From the NCBI GenBank assembly GCA_943736015.1, contig OX031059.1:47565159-47629158 (forward strand): a stretch of 64,000 nt of DNA, given 5' to 3'. The stretch comes from Tridacna crocea (taxonomy: Eukaryota > Mollusca > Bivalvia > Cardiida > Cardiidae). The first letter of the stretch is position 1. Every line of letters starts with the position of its first letter. This document shows, one piece after another, positions 10,171 to 20,988 of the stretch. The notes beneath the pieces are model-generated. The model was not told where the DNA came from, did not search any database, and saw only the letters and a list, made by a program, of their open reading frames with translations. The translations under genes and the position numbers were made by a program.

Positions 10171-10531
10171 ACAATATCTACAAAATCAGTTCTGGTAGCG
10201 AACGACAGGCTAGGCTTTATTTTAGAAGGAATTGAAATACTGAAATAAAGTCAGGACCTTTTCAAGTCATTATCTACTTTTAAGGCCATTGGAGCAAAAT
10301 AAAAATGTTGCAGACAACTGTAAAAACAATCTTGTGTTGTAAGTAAACATACAGGTTAAGTTCATCTGAAAACACTGTAGCAAAAGGGATACTAGTCTTT
10401 AAAAGCAGACAAAGATGGCTTTTTCAGGAGGGTGGGGGAGGTGTCACATGTTTTATTTATCGCGTTATAGGCTATGAAATAGAATCGGGGAATAGTTGCA
10501 CATGTATATATCAGTGTATAACTCATAACCA
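10171..10531. other. No recognisable feature
   Basis: AT-rich spacer; nothing coding or repeated. Confidence 0.4.
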
Positions 10532-10737
10532 GGGCCCGTATTCACCAACAATTCTTGAGAATATTCTTAGTCTTATTTTCCAAGGTTTTCTAAATTTTTA
10601 AGTAACACAACTTCTGATTGGCTAACCGAATGGTTTATTCGGTTGAGCCAATCAGAAGTTGTGTTACTTACAGATATAGAAAATACTAGAGAATAAGACA
10701 AAGAACGTTCTTGAGAATGGTTGGTGAATACGGGCTC
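10532..10737. mobile_element. D-family foldback MITE
   Basis: Ends GGGCCCGTATTCACCAACA and GGTTGGTGAATACGGGCT are inverted. The centre is the long palindrome built on GTAACACAACTTCTGATTGG and its complement, so two CCAAT/ATTGG boxes face each other around an AACCGAATGGTT-type loop. Confidence 0.9.
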
Positions 10738-10770
10738 TGATCCTATTTGACATCAACTATATGAATGTAG

Positions 10771-11047
10771 TTACCAAACGACAAAATTTTAGACTTGTCT
10801 TTGTCCAAAGCATTTCCAGACTTCAATTTATATGACGCAAAAATGTTGTTTATTTCTACTATTTGTTTCTACAATAACTGAAACATTAGGTAAAAAGAAG
10901 AAAATACTTGTTATCAGCTTGTTTTTTGCCTTCTCACCCAATGTTTTAAGAAACCTGGTTACCATCATTTTCTCCTTTTCCCCACAATGTTTCCTAAAGG
11001 CTTCTTTCTCAGGGTGATGAAAAGTAGGAATTGTGTGGTAATGGGTT
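10771..11047 (+). mobile_element. A-family MITE, rearranged
   Basis: Left end GTTACCAAACGACAAAATTT and right end GGAATTGTGTGGTAATGGGT are recognisable, but the hairpin region is expanded with two partial right arms (10919-10941 and 10966-10994). Confidence 0.65.
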
Positions 11048-11072
11048 TTATGTAAAAATAGCCGAAGTATAG

Positions 11073-11301
11073 TTAACCCTTTCCCAAACAATCCCTGGTT
11101 TTTACGGGTCTGGAATAGCAGCCTTTTGAAAACATTGTGGGAAAAGGAGAAAATGCTGGTAACCAGCATTTTCTCCTTTTCCCACAATGTTTTCTACCCT
11201 ATCATAGACAGAAATCATCTTTTCAGCAAGAGCTGAATTGTCGTCTGCAAATGCTTTGAATTTGGTCTAGTCCAAAAGTTTGTCGTTTGGCAAAGGGTTA
11301 A
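11073..11301 (-). mobile_element. A-family MITE, full length
   Basis: TTAA ends at 11073-11076 and 11298-11301, termini TTAACCCTTTCCCAAACAAT and TTTGGCAAAGGGTTAA, perfect hairpin. Confidence 0.9.
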
Positions 11302-11320
11302 GCAAGATCTAAAGATAAGA

Positions 11321-11634
11321 CATGGGCGGATCCAGGAGGGGGGAGGGGGACCGAGGGTCCGGACCCCCACTGGAATTGTGGCAAAATGTGGTTTTCGGAT
11401 TCGTGAAATGGTACTGGTTTGATATTGCACTGCATTTATGTAAAACACAGTCATAAATAAAAAAAAAAAGGTTCTAAATGTGGAGACATCATCATGGTTA
11501 GAACTGGAAACGTTGACTTTTCTTTTAAACGGCTTACATCCACTGAAATCCGGAAATCAAAGTAGCATATAATATTAAGAAGAGTGCGTTTTCGGTGGGA
11601 GCCCCTCTGAGAAAGATATCTGGATCCGCGCATG
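11321..11634. mobile_element. L-type short TIR element
   Basis: CATGGGCGGATCCAG at the left and CTGGATCCGCGCATG at the right are inverted repeats with one mismatch in 15. The inside has G- and C-rich tracts next to the ends (GGAGGGGGGAGGGGG; GAGCCCCTCTGAG). Confidence 0.65.
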
Positions 11635-11813
11635 TAAGACTCCCACTTCAAAATCTGGGTGGGGATGTGCGGGGTATAACCTCAAACATACGGTCAATTA
11701 ATAACTAGTTCAAGATCAGTGACATAAAAGAACATTAAAGAAAAACAAAACTTTGAGAAAGAGAACCTTTCTGATTTGTATTTGGCGCAAATTCCAACGC
11801 CCGTTACAAATCT

Positions 11814-12043
11814 TTAAATACCACACGACAAAATTTTGTCTCGTCCATATTCGCAGTATTTGCATACGACAAATCAAACGTGGCGAACATGACAGAATGT
11901 GCCAATGAAATGAAGGAAAACATTGTAGGAAAAGGAGAAAATGCTGGTTACCAGCATTTTCTCTTTTTCCTACAATGTTTTTTTTTTTAAAAGCCGCCTT
12001 CCTCTTGGTCATCAAAACAAGGGATTGTGTGGTACAGAGTTAA
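11814..12043 (+). mobile_element. A-family MITE, full length
   Basis: TTAA ends at 11814-11817 and 12040-12043. The linker is diverged (AAACGTGGCGAACATGACAG), but the hairpin is kept, with paired GGAAAAGGAG and CTCTTTTTCC arms. Confidence 0.85.
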
Positions 12044-12214
12044 ACAAGGGGAGGAACGACTGTTTTGATGAGAAATAACACCAGTCACAGTTTCAAAAAT
12101 AGCAACGATGAAAGATCGCTATTTTTTTCTTCTTTTACCTATACAGACATGTTTTTGTAATTAGCAAATGGGTTATTTCTGAGGGAGTTTATCAAGAATA
12201 TTTTGAGTGTCTTT

Positions 12215-12275
12215 TCTGACGGTGTTCATCAAGGTCAGAGTTCATAGAACGTGCTGTCTGATCTTGGATCGATAT
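12215..12275 (+). mobile_element. B-family hairpin, decayed fragment
   Basis: GACGGTGTTCATCAAGGTCA, loop ATAGAACGTG and CTGTCTGATCTTGGATC are a degraded B core. Confidence 0.5.
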
Positions 12276-12299
12276 TGATCATAAATTGGTGAGGAAATC

Positions 12300-12496
12300 T
12301 GGGTCTGTATTCACCAACCATTCTAAAAAATGTTCAGTGTCTTAATCTTCAAGAATTTCTGGCTCTGAAAGTAACAGAACCTCTGATTGGCTAAACCAAA
12401 TGGTTTAACCAATCAGAGATTCTGTTACTTTCACATTGACAAAATTCTGGAGAATAAGACACAATGTTCTAAGAATGGTTGGTGAATACAGACCCA
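12300..12496. mobile_element. D-family foldback MITE
   Basis: Ends GGGTCTGTATTCACCAACC and GGTTGGTGAATACAGACCC are perfect inverted repeats. The central arms carry GATTGGCTAAACC and GGTTTAACCAATC. Confidence 0.9.
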
Positions 12497-12745
12497 GCTG
12501 GTCATGATGGCATTGAAACCATCGCTTCCCAAGGTGGCTGAATATGGACAAAGATTTTGTATTGAAAGCATTTACAGAATGTAAATTATATAGAACTGTC
12601 TTTTGAAAATTATAAAAATAAATGTGGAAAAAGGATTGAAAAGAAAATGTCGGTCATTATTTTCCCTTCTATCATTACTGATTTCAAGATACAAATACTT
12701 CTTTCACCATCAAAATCTGCCCAGTTAATGGATTTAACTGTACGG

Positions 12746-13100
12746 CATTATCTCCCGCTAGATGGCATTCTACAAATACTCATCTATCTATTTGGGGCAT
12801 CCTGGGTACACAAGGCCGGACCACATTTCTACGCGACAACCGTTACTTTGAATTTCAAACTAAAATAAACGTATACTCAATAAAACGTTACCTTGTGCGA
12901 TTCACTCAGCTTTGATCAGCAGTTAAGAGAAATATGGAGCTAAAACAGGCCTAATTTTTCCTCAAACGTATTGGTAAAAGCCATTTTTCTCCATTGTTAC
13001 TTTATAGCGCGTAATATTACTGTCTCCCCGATAGCGGGGAGAGTGATGCGTTATGTAAGACAGGTCGAATTTTCGAAGAATATGACATGCGCAGACAACG
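12746..13100 (+). mobile_element. F-family element with 10-bp target duplication
   Basis: Flanked by perfect direct repeats AACTGTACGG at 12736-12745 and 13101-13110. Starts CATTATCTCCCGCTAGATGG and ends CATGCGCAGACAACG. The first and last about 12 bases are a weak inverted repeat (CATTATCTCCCGC against CGTTGTCTGCGC). It is 355 bp and non-coding. The 10-bp duplication fits Mutator-like transposons best, though that is inference. Confidence 0.85.
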
Positions 13101-13110
13101 AACTGTACGG

Positions 13111-14142
13111 GTGATGGAACCCATCAAATCCCTCGGCTGTATTTGGGGATTGATATGCACCAGATCGGTACATGCCCGGAAATACGCCGGTTTACCGTTC
13201 TTAAAAGAGTATGGCTCCTATTAAAAAGGAAACGCGGGTTACAATTTTTTATCGAAATCTTTCTAACTATATTTCGGTTGAGTTGACAAACAGTTCGTAC
13301 ATTCATTATTTAACGTGGTTTATCCATTCCGATTGAAATTTTCATCGACAGATGAATAACAAGATGTGAATGACATCATCGAGGTTGTTTGTGTCGTTGC
13401 TAAACTACTAACAGTGGCGAGCCATGTATAAGTTCAAATGATTCGCAATTCAAACGGAAACGACCGTTGTCCGGACGAGGTTGGATATATTCGCCCGAGT
13501 TGTGACGAGTGGGAGAATACCCTAGCTTTTCAATAATACTATTTTTTTCCGTTTCTATTAATACTAACCACTAAACTCTGTAGGCTGAGCCTGGTAACTC
13601 AGTCGGGACAAGGCTTGAAATTAAAAGGTCCCAGATTCCACTCTCTAGCTTAGTCAAATTCTTTCCGAATATAGTGATAGACACTGCCACAGGATTCCTT
13701 CCCCTCCAAATGCTAATCATTGCTTCGTTGATGGCTAAGTGGGAAAGCATCTGTTCACTTCGGAAGAATATCGTGCAAAGTAATGGTAAAAATAAATCCA
13801 AGAAAGCAAGCATTGGTGCAGAGGCCGCCGCGATATAATTAGAATAAACTTGAAAACGACATCATTAAACATCACATGAAGGAAGGAATCTTAAACTATG
13901 TATAGCTCAATGCAGGGAGACTACGTGGTGCCTATAAATCATGAAAACTGTAAATTTAAATGCAAAATGACATTTGCGGGATGTAATGCTACGTGATAAA
14001 GGTATTTGGGAAATAGTTTTGTCACACATATTTAGCCGAGAGATATTCTCACTCGCTATATACCGGGAAACATACACATGAGACATAGGCTTACTGACTT
14101 TTAACCTTTCACCTAAACAATAAGAGAAATGGAACTTATGTG
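13111..14142. other. No recognisable feature
   Basis: About 1 kb without a repeat I recognise. The 60- and 80-codon minus-strand frames at 13124-13306 and 13571-13813 show no domain. Confidence 0.4.
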
Positions 14143-14385
14143 CCGGTGTAATGCAGAAAAATGACCCCCATTACAAAATGACCCCCGGGTCATTTCTCGA
14201 CGTAGAGGAATGACCCATGGGTCATTTTTCGACGTAGAAAAATGACCCGGGTCATTATTCTACGTCGAGAAATGACCCCCGGGTCATTTCTCGACGTAGA
14301 AAAATGACCCATGGGTCATTATTCTACGTCGAGAAATGACCGTAGGTCATTTTGTAATGGGGGTCATTTCTCTGCATTACACCGG
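14143..14385. mobile_element. H-family element with palindromic tandem core
   Basis: Terminal inverted repeats of about 40 bp begin CCGGTGTAATGCAGAAAAAT and end GCATTACACCGG. The core is a run of units in which GGGTCATT and AATGACCC alternate with CGACGTAGA and TCTACGTCG, so every unit is itself a palindrome. Confidence 0.85.
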
Positions 14386-14445
14386 TAATAAAAGCCAAAA
14401 TTTTCCTATTTCAAGGGTATTATTGTAAGAAACATCCCCTTATTC

Positions 14446-14595
14446 CTTTACCACACGATAGGATTTTAGACCTGTCAGAATTGAAAGCATTTGTTGATTA
14501 CAGTTTCGATGTGGCTCATATAAGACAAGTTTTCTTTGATCGGGTAGATTACATCATGGGAAAAGGAAAAAATGCTGGTAACTAACCAGATAATG
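14446..14595 (+). mobile_element. A-family MITE, 3' truncated
   Basis: CTTTACCACACGATAGGATT to GGGAAAAGGAAAAAATGCTG, stopping at GGTAACTAACC around the hairpin centre. The variant linker (GATGTGGCTCATATAAGACA) differs from the common type. Confidence 0.65.
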
Positions 14596-14604
14596 CATCC
14601 CTCC

Positions 14605-14825
14605 TTGCATTCAAACATTTGCGTAAATTGTCGTCTCGGATGAGCCTGTGCAGGCTAATCCGAGACGACACTTTTAGACGACTACATTAGAATTTGTGCT
14701 ACTGTAGACTTGCGCAAAACAGAAAAAAAAATATTAAAAATGAAAGTGTCATCTCTGATTAGCCTGTGCGGACTGCGCAGACTGATCCAAGACGACAATT
14801 TACGCAAATGTTCGAATGCAGGCCA
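14605..14825 (+). mobile_element. C-family MITE
   Basis: TTGCATTCAAACATTTGCGT and ACGCAAATGTTCGAATGCA are the inverted ends. The left subterminal hairpin has lost its loop (GAGCCTGTGCAGGCTAATCC). A second hairpin half lies near 14758-14792. Confidence 0.75.
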
Positions 14826-14889
14826 TATAATGCCTTGCGAGGAATGCATTATCCCCCTTTAGCTGGTGCAGCGCGAAAGGGTGAACGAC

Positions 14890-15010
14890 TCACCAAACTA
14901 TCACTTTTTTATAACGACCCCGTCGAAGAAGACTTTCGTAAAGATTGCTGGAGAAGGAGATTCTGAAAATCAGGATGTTTACCCTTTTCCCCCACAATTG
15001 GTTCAACCGT
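14890..15010 (-). mobile_element. A-family MITE, strongly decayed
   Basis: CTCACCAAACTATCAC, ATAACGACCCCGTCGAAGAA and CCCTTTTCCCCCACAAT follow the A order but are poorly kept. Confidence 0.35.
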
Positions 15011-15035
15011 TATAAAGTCAGAAATAATTTTTTAT

Positions 15036-15379
15036 CATTATTTCCCGCTAGATGGCATTCTACAAATACACATCTATCTAATTTGGTGATTATGGGTACA
15101 AAAATGGACTACTTTTCTACGCGACAACCGTTACTTTGAATTTCAAACGTTTAGTCAATGAAACACTGCCTGATGCGACTCATTCACAGGTCAGCTAAAT
15201 TATTTAGAAGAATCTAGAGCTTAACATGCCTGATTTCTCCTCAAACGTATTGATAATAGCCACTTTCTTCATTGCTACTTTATTGGCGCGTATTACTACA
15301 ATCCCCCCGAAAATTGGGGGCATGATGCGTCATAGTAGACAGGTCGAATCTTCGAAGAATATGTAATGCGCAGACAACG
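15036..15379 (+). mobile_element. F-family element
   Basis: Same ends as the copy at 12746 (CATTATTTCCCGCTAGATGG; CGCAGACAACG). The flanking 10-mers AATTTTTTAT and AATCTTTTTT agree at 8 of 10 positions. Confidence 0.8.
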
Positions 15380-15537
15380 AATCTTTTTTTGTGTTATGTT
15401 TAATTTTTTCGTCTGCAAATCATTTCAGTTTGGTACGGACTAGAACTATGTCTTCTGGTAGAGTTACGCACATGCAGGTAACAGTTTGTCTGTACTTAGT
15501 GATCTATCGATGAACCAGTCTTGTAGATTAAACCCAT

Positions 15538-15755
15538 TACCACACAATCCCTACTTTTGACGCCCCTGAGAAAGAAGCCTTTAGAAAACATTGTGGGAAA
15601 AGGAGAAAATGGTGATAACTAGCATTATCTCCTTTTCCCACAATGTTTTCTACCCTTCACAAAACAAATTTCAAATTTTCAGTCACTTTTATTTAGTCGT
15701 CTGCAACTCCTTTCAATTTGGACAAACCTAAAGTTTGTCGTTTGGTAATGGGTTA
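15538..15755 (-). mobile_element. A-family MITE
   Basis: Left end TTAAACCCATTACCACACAA. The hairpin has mismatches at its centre (GGTGATAACTAGC). The right end is mutated to GGTAATGGGTTATA. Confidence 0.8.
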
Positions 15756-16058
15756 TACCGCCATCTGGCAGGTAAAACTGCCAAGACAAGAAGAAACTGC
15801 TCATAAAGAGTCGACAAGTGTCTTGAAAGTTTTATGACTATTGCTGTTAAAAAAATGTCTTTGTAATATTCCTTTATAGCGAGATTTAAGTTTTTTCCAC
15901 GAAATTTTGGCGTGCTGTATCTAATTTCCATATTTGTCTGTTTTCTCTTTCAGATACCAAACAAAGTGTAATATCTGGAACTATACAAATGCCGTTGTCC
16001 TGTTCGCCGATATTGGAAACAATCCTCTTTCTACCACCATTAGAATAAACAGGCGCGT

Positions 16059-16183
16059 TTAACTCTTTACCAGACGACAATATTCAAGACTCCCCTAGTA
16101 GCATTTGCAGGCGACTTTTTAGCGATGTGATTTGTGGTTGAAAGGCTAGAAAACGTTTTTGGGCAGAGAGAAAATACTGAATA
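16059..16183 (+). mobile_element. A-family MITE, 5' fragment
   Basis: TTAACTCTTTACCAGACGAC to GCTAGAAAACG, ending before the hairpin. Confidence 0.6.
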
Positions 16184-17006
16184 AATGACATTACATGAGT
16201 TTCCGTTGATGTTCCTGGAAACTCTCGTCCTGGTGGGCGAATAAATGCGGAAACGATTTGTTCAGGGCTAAAATACACAGAATACATTTCACAAATTTAT
16301 CGAATCCGATTCGTTTATGTTTCCGTGGAGAATGTAAAACATCGTCTGTATCGGGATCCGGTGATTTCTCCCAGACAAGTTTACTGTTCCACATCGCTTA
16401 AAGCTGTACATTTGTTTTCCTGTGAAAATTGGAACCTCGTTCACTATTTTGACAGCTATAAAAATTACAGGTGTGGACTGGGGGTTAATAAAACCAGAAA
16501 AGAACTGGAAGTGCTCTCAATCTTTGACAGGGATACAATTTTTGAACGTGGAGCTTGGATGGCTAAAGAAATAAGCCGAGTTCAATTGTAACAGAGTGAC
16601 TTTATTTTCCATTATATTGCTGTTTATAATTTATCGACAATCTATTCTTGTCATTTGAGTTATTGTTTGACTTTTCACCAACAAAATCGGAAGTATGAGT
16701 GTTTGTTCCGCCACTGCGGCCGCGTCGTCCCGTCCTGGGGCACGTCGAGAGTCAAGAGGTTCGGCCACCCGGGCAAGTACTAGCGAGCCCCATTTTTTCA
16801 TTGATCGAACAGGGATTAGAATGACAGACCCAAGGTAGGTATACAGTTTGTTACTCGATAAATACACTAACTTCAGGTGGCAATCAAAGTGCTTACAGAG
16901 AGGAGGTAAATTCTTACACGTACATCCACCAAGATTGGAGTTCCTGACCACAGGTTTCCTGGCCAAGATCTTAACTCTTTCCTTAACAACGTGCTTTTAT
17001 ATTTGT
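16184..17006. other. No gene supported
   Basis: Contains an 88-codon plus-strand frame (16325-16591) and a 111-codon minus-strand frame (16631-16966), neither with recognisable domains or splice context. Confidence 0.4.
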
Positions 17007-17235
17007 TTAACTCTTTACCACACGACAAAATTTTAGACTGGTTCAAATTGGAAGCATTTGCAGACGACAAAATAAAGATGACTGAAAAATTGAAATTTGT
17101 TCTGGGAATGGTAGAAAACACTGTAGGAAAAGGAGAAAATGCTGGTTTCCAGCATTTTCTCCTTTTCCTACAGTGTTTTCAAAAGGCTCCTTTCTCAGGG
17201 GCGTCAAAAGTAGGGATTGTGTGGTAATGGGTTAA
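17007..17235 (+). mobile_element. A-family MITE, full length
   Basis: TTAA at 17007-17010 and 17232-17235. Perfect hairpin in which both outer arms share a paired change, ACTGTAGGAAAAGG against CCTTTTCCTACAGT. Confidence 0.9.
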
Positions 17236-17462
17236 TCCTTTCCCAAACGACAAATTTTAGACTCTTCCAAACTGAAAGAGTTTGCAGAAGACAATTTTAA
17301 CTTTCATAACTTTGGCAGGAAATTATCCAAAGGGACAGAAAACACTGTGGGCAAAGGAAAAATTGCTCGTTACGAGCAATTTCTCCTTTTTCCACAGTGT
17401 TTTCAAAAGCCTTGTACTGCAGACACGTAAAAACAATCATGGCTTGTTTGGGAAAGAGTTAA
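17232..17462 (+). mobile_element. A' subfamily MITE
   Basis: Begins at the TTAA that closes the preceding copy and ends in TTAA at 17459-17462. The hairpin centre is ATTGCTCGTTACGAGCAAT instead of ATGCTGGTTACCAGCAT. The linker is also distinct (CTTTCATAACTTTGGCAGGA). Confidence 0.9.
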
Positions 17463-17654
17463 ATTGAAACCGATGGCATTTGCAAACAAAAATTAGCCAT
17501 TGCTCAAGAAACGGGATTTGTCTTTGACAGAACAGGGAACAACTTTTATCATTTTCTGGGTTTTTTTTCCACACAGTTTCCAGAATTCTTCTTCGTCAGG
17601 CTTGTTAGAATTCATGACCGTTTGGCACAGGGTAACTGTAAATGAGCTGTGCTC

Positions 17655-17886
17655 TGGCAAAGGGGGGCTTAATGCATCTCTGTGATCAATTTTACCACTC
17701 AAGTAATCACAGAATTATGGCTGCATAAAATCCACTATGTTTTATAAGTGGTTACCAGCATTTTCTCCTTTTCCCGCAATATTTTCTACCCTTCGAAAAT
17801 CAAATTTCATTTTTGAGTAACTTTGGTTTTTGTTGTTTGCAAATGCTTTCAATTTTGGACTAGTCCAGAATTTGGTAAAGAATTAA
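17655..17886 (-). mobile_element. Composite unit ending in a half A element
   Basis: GGGGGGCTTAATGCATCTCT and GTGATCAATTTTACC lead through about 90 bp into GGTTACCAGCATTTTCTCC. From there only the second half of an A element follows, to TGGTAAAGAATTAA. The same arrangement recurs at 31617-31855. Confidence 0.65.
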
Positions 17887-18230
17887 GCGAATTGTTCTGA
17901 AAGGATGAGAGGTAAAATTGATGTCATTATTCTTCATGAAGGCCAACTGTGTTTGTTAATGAATTGTATAATTGAAAAAAGTAATATGCAGTTTCACAAA
18001 GTAAGTGTTCGTAACGAGCTGACGAGGTAACTTTAGGCTAATCAGAGAAAAAATAGGTATAAATAAATAAATAAATCGAATATAGGCCTGTTCATCTAAA
18101 ACAAACTTTTGCTGGGGACCATGTCAAAGGTAACTATAATGAGGTTCCCAGGAGACAAAAATCGAAAATAATAAATTCAGTCGAAGAGCGTGTATCACTC
18201 GAACTAGAATAAATCAGCCATTCTCTATGA
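17887..18230. other. No recognisable feature
   Basis: AT-rich spacer with a short AAAT microsatellite near 18062-18076. Confidence 0.4.
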
Positions 18231-18468
18231 AAAAAAGGGTTAAATACATTTGTAAAAAGTCTTGAATCCTATCAACCTGTGCAGTCAACGCAGGCTTACA
18301 TGGGTTGAAACTTTTTGCTGTTGGTTAATTTTCTGTATGTCAAAGGACCTGTCTACCACGTGATATCAGTTTCTTGTAAGACAAAAGGATTTAATGGATT
18401 CATCACTATGTGATGAATTTCATCACGAGGTTGTTTTAAATGCATCACGAAGTTGCTTTTAATGTGGG
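18231..18468 (+). mobile_element. G-family element
   Basis: AAAAAAGGGTTAAATACATTTG, a decayed hairpin (CAACCTGTGCAGTCAACGC), GCTGTTGGTTAATTTTCTGT, and a duplicated CATCACGA end. Confidence 0.7.
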
Positions 18469-19189
18469 TATTTAGATTTAAATATATGTCGTTGAAATTT
18501 ATGTGAAAACAAAAATACAAATCATCAATAATGAAGAATCATAAAATCAACCAAAAAATTGTTTTGATGGTATTCCCTTCAAGGGCTACGTAGCCTCTTA
18601 AGCTATTTTTAGATTTCACGCCAAGAATTAAAAAAAAAAAAAGCATTGCGGGAAAAAGTTAAGTGACTGGCACGTGACTAATGATGCTTAAATTCCATTA
18701 CATAACAAACTTGTAATTATTTTCCATAATGTCTTCTTCGGACGCAATGTTTAAAGCTTCGTATGTGTATTTCCGGTATATAAATGAGCGAGTTGCTCAC
18801 ATAGAAATAGATCGTTTCCCGTCGGTGTCGACCTGGACTGTAGTGAATCCCTAATTTCTCTTGTTGTCTGATGGTTTACGACTACTGGGGTTTTATGAAA
18901 GAAAGTTATAGGGCTTTGGGAGAATAAGGATGATTTTCTTTTTTTACTTTTGTAAAGTTTTCGTCCCAGAATCAGAAGGGCCACCTTTAAGTCCCCTTTT
19001 GCCAGAGCTTGGCTCAAGGACTGTTCCTCCTAAATTCACGGGACTATGGATAGAGCAAGTCTTATGACTAGAAACACCCAAGTGTTTCAGACGCCATGGT
19101 CTTTTCTCGTAATTGTTGAGTGTCGAGAAAAAAAAGCGCTTGCAGAGGTCAATACATTGTTATTATTCTCTAGAGCATAGCAAGGAGTT
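18469..19189. other. No recognisable feature
   Basis: One G-like trace (TTTTGCCAGAGCTTGGCTCA) lies at about 18997-19016. Nothing else. Confidence 0.4.
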
Positions 19190-19248
19190 AGTGCAAGACT
19201 AATGTAAGTGCATATACAATGTATATGCACTTACAATAGTCTTGCACT
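19190..19248. repeat. Long palindrome
   Basis: AGTGCAAGACTA, then TGTAAGTGCATATACA, return as TGTATATGCACTTACA and TAGTCTTGCACT, each arm interrupted by a single A. Nearly 28 bp per arm. Confidence 0.85.
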
Positions 19249-19454
19249 TCCCCTTCCGTAGAATTCATACTGTCAACATATATCACACAAACCATGATAG
19301 CCGCTAAAAGCATACATAGATCATAAATCCTATGTCAAGCACGGCTGCATTAGGCTTTTCGCTAAAATTTGGGTGGAAGAAGCAGTTTGAAAACTGTTGT
19401 CTGCATGTCTGCAAGACAGCATACTTTTTCTTTTGTCATAAGTTACATCACACT

Positions 19455-19683
19455 TTAACTCTTTACCACACGACAAAATTTTAGACTGGTTCGAATTGAA
19501 AGCATTTGCAAACGACAAAATAAAGGTGACTGAAAAATCGAAATTTGTTCTGAGAAGGGTAGAAAACACTGTGGGAAAAGGAGAAAATGCTGGTTACCAG
19601 CATTTTCTCCTTTTCCTACAGTGTTTTCAAAAGGCTTCTTTCTCAGGGGCGTCAAAAGTAGGGATTGTGTGGTAATGGGTTAA
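19455..19683 (+). mobile_element. A-family MITE, full length
   Basis: TTAA ends at 19455-19458 and 19680-19683. Linker GACGACAAAATAAAGGTGAC-like; hairpin near perfect. Confidence 0.9.
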
Positions 19684-19689
19684 AACTGT

Positions 19690-19692
<3 letters not shown>

Positions 19693-19756
<64 letters not shown>
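19693..19756. repeat. (GA)n microsatellite
   Basis: GA repeat broken once by CTCGG near 19722. Confidence 0.95.
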
Positions 19757-19758
<2 letters not shown>

Positions 19759-19794
19759 ATTTAAGCTCTTTCACTGCAAATGTCGCCATGGATA

Positions 19795-19865
19795 GGTTTT
19801 GCTGACGGTGTAAATCTAGGTCACACTGCACTGGATGTGCAGTCTGATCTTAGACCTACGCCGTC
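19795..19865 (+). mobile_element. B-family hairpin, partial
   Basis: GACGGTGTAAATCTAGGTCA, CACTGCACTGGATGTGCAG, TCTGATCTTAGACC. Arms are partly paired and the ends are lost. Confidence 0.6.
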
Positions 19866-20043
19866 TACTGTCTGATTCTTTAACTTCAACCAAAAACATC
19901 TGAAAAGAAAAAAATACTTGAATCTTGAATTCTTAGAATTACTGTTGTCTCGTAATTCAATAATATTTCACAGCGAGGGTTGTGTTATCAGCAGCAAAAA
20001 GTCCCCAGTAGTCACGTGAAATAAGGCTGATAAAACGGAACAC

Positions 20044-20404
20044 CATTATCTCCCGCTAGATGGCATTCTATAAATACTCATCTATCTGATATGGGCATCC
20101 TGGGTACAGAACCGAACCACTTTCCTACGCGACAACCGTTACTTTGAATTTAAAATAATAAAAAAAAAGGTTTACCCAATAAAACGCTACATCATGTAAT
20201 TCACTCAACTATGATCACCAGTTTAGAGAAATCTGTTGCTAAAGCAGGTCTCATTGCTCCTCAAACGTATTGATACGTAAAAGCTATTTTCAACATTGCT
20301 ACTTTATAGAGCGTAATATTACAGTCAGCCCGCTTTCGGGGCTAGTAGTGACGCGTCATATAAGACAGTCGAATCTTCGAAGAATATGACATGCGCAGAC
20401 AACG
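20044..20404 (+). mobile_element. F-family element with target duplication
   Basis: Flanks AACGGAACAC (20034-20043) and AACGGGACAC (20405-20414) match at 9 of 10 positions. Internal marks: GATGGCATTCTATAAATACT, GACAACCGTTACTTTGAATT, GTCGAATCTTCGAAGAATAT. Confidence 0.85.
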
Positions 20405-20426
20405 AACGGGACACGGAGAAAAAGAT

Positions 20427-20540
20427 TAACCCTTATCACACAAACTCGATTTCAAACGACACCATGAAAGCTTTTGAAAAGACTGTAGAAAAAGGAGAAA
20501 ATGCTAGTAACCAGTCTTGAGCTGAGCTCAGCTAGAAAAG
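20427..20540 (-). mobile_element. A-family MITE, truncated
   Basis: TTAACCCTTATCACACAAAC to GGAGAAAATGCTAGTAACCAG, then an unrelated GAGCTGAGCTCAGCT palindrome and AAAAGGGTTA. Confidence 0.6.
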
Positions 20541-20760
20541 GGTTACGAGATCATTGTCCTGCCTAGTTCTAATAATCGAAGAGGCGTTTACTAAATGCTT
20601 TCTGTGGCCTTTATCATGCACGGTGTTATCGAAGTAGTCTGTCATTCAAAGAAAATGACAACTTTCAATGATAGGATAGGAGTGGAATATGTTTTTGATC
20701 GATTATTGTTTTTAACTCATCGTTCTATAAATTTGACTTCTACTACGACAAGACACAGTT

Positions 20761-20988
20761 TTAACCCTTTACCATACGACAAAATTTTAGATTGGTCCAA
20801 ATTGAAAGCACTTGCAGAATACAATATAAACATAATTCAAACACTGAAATTTGTTAAGAGCAGGGTAGAAAACATTGTGGGAAAAAGAGAAAATGCTGGT
20901 TACCAGCATTTTCTCCTTTTCCTACAATGTTTCAAAAAGCTTCTTTCTTAGCGTCGTTAAAAGTTGGGATTGTGTGGTAAAGAGTTAA
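20761..20988 (+). mobile_element. A-family MITE, full length
   Basis: TTAA at 20761-20764 and 20985-20988. The hairpin right arm ends TTTCCTACAATGTTTC. Confidence 0.9.

Noticed and set aside
9943..11187. Recurring peptides such as [18 protein letters not shown] in many open frames across the window
   Set aside because: They are translations of the A-family hairpin in either direction, not a conserved protein. Frames end within or just beyond the element.
16325..16591. 88-codon frame between A elements
   Set aside because: No recognisable domain, no splice sites and no support beyond length.
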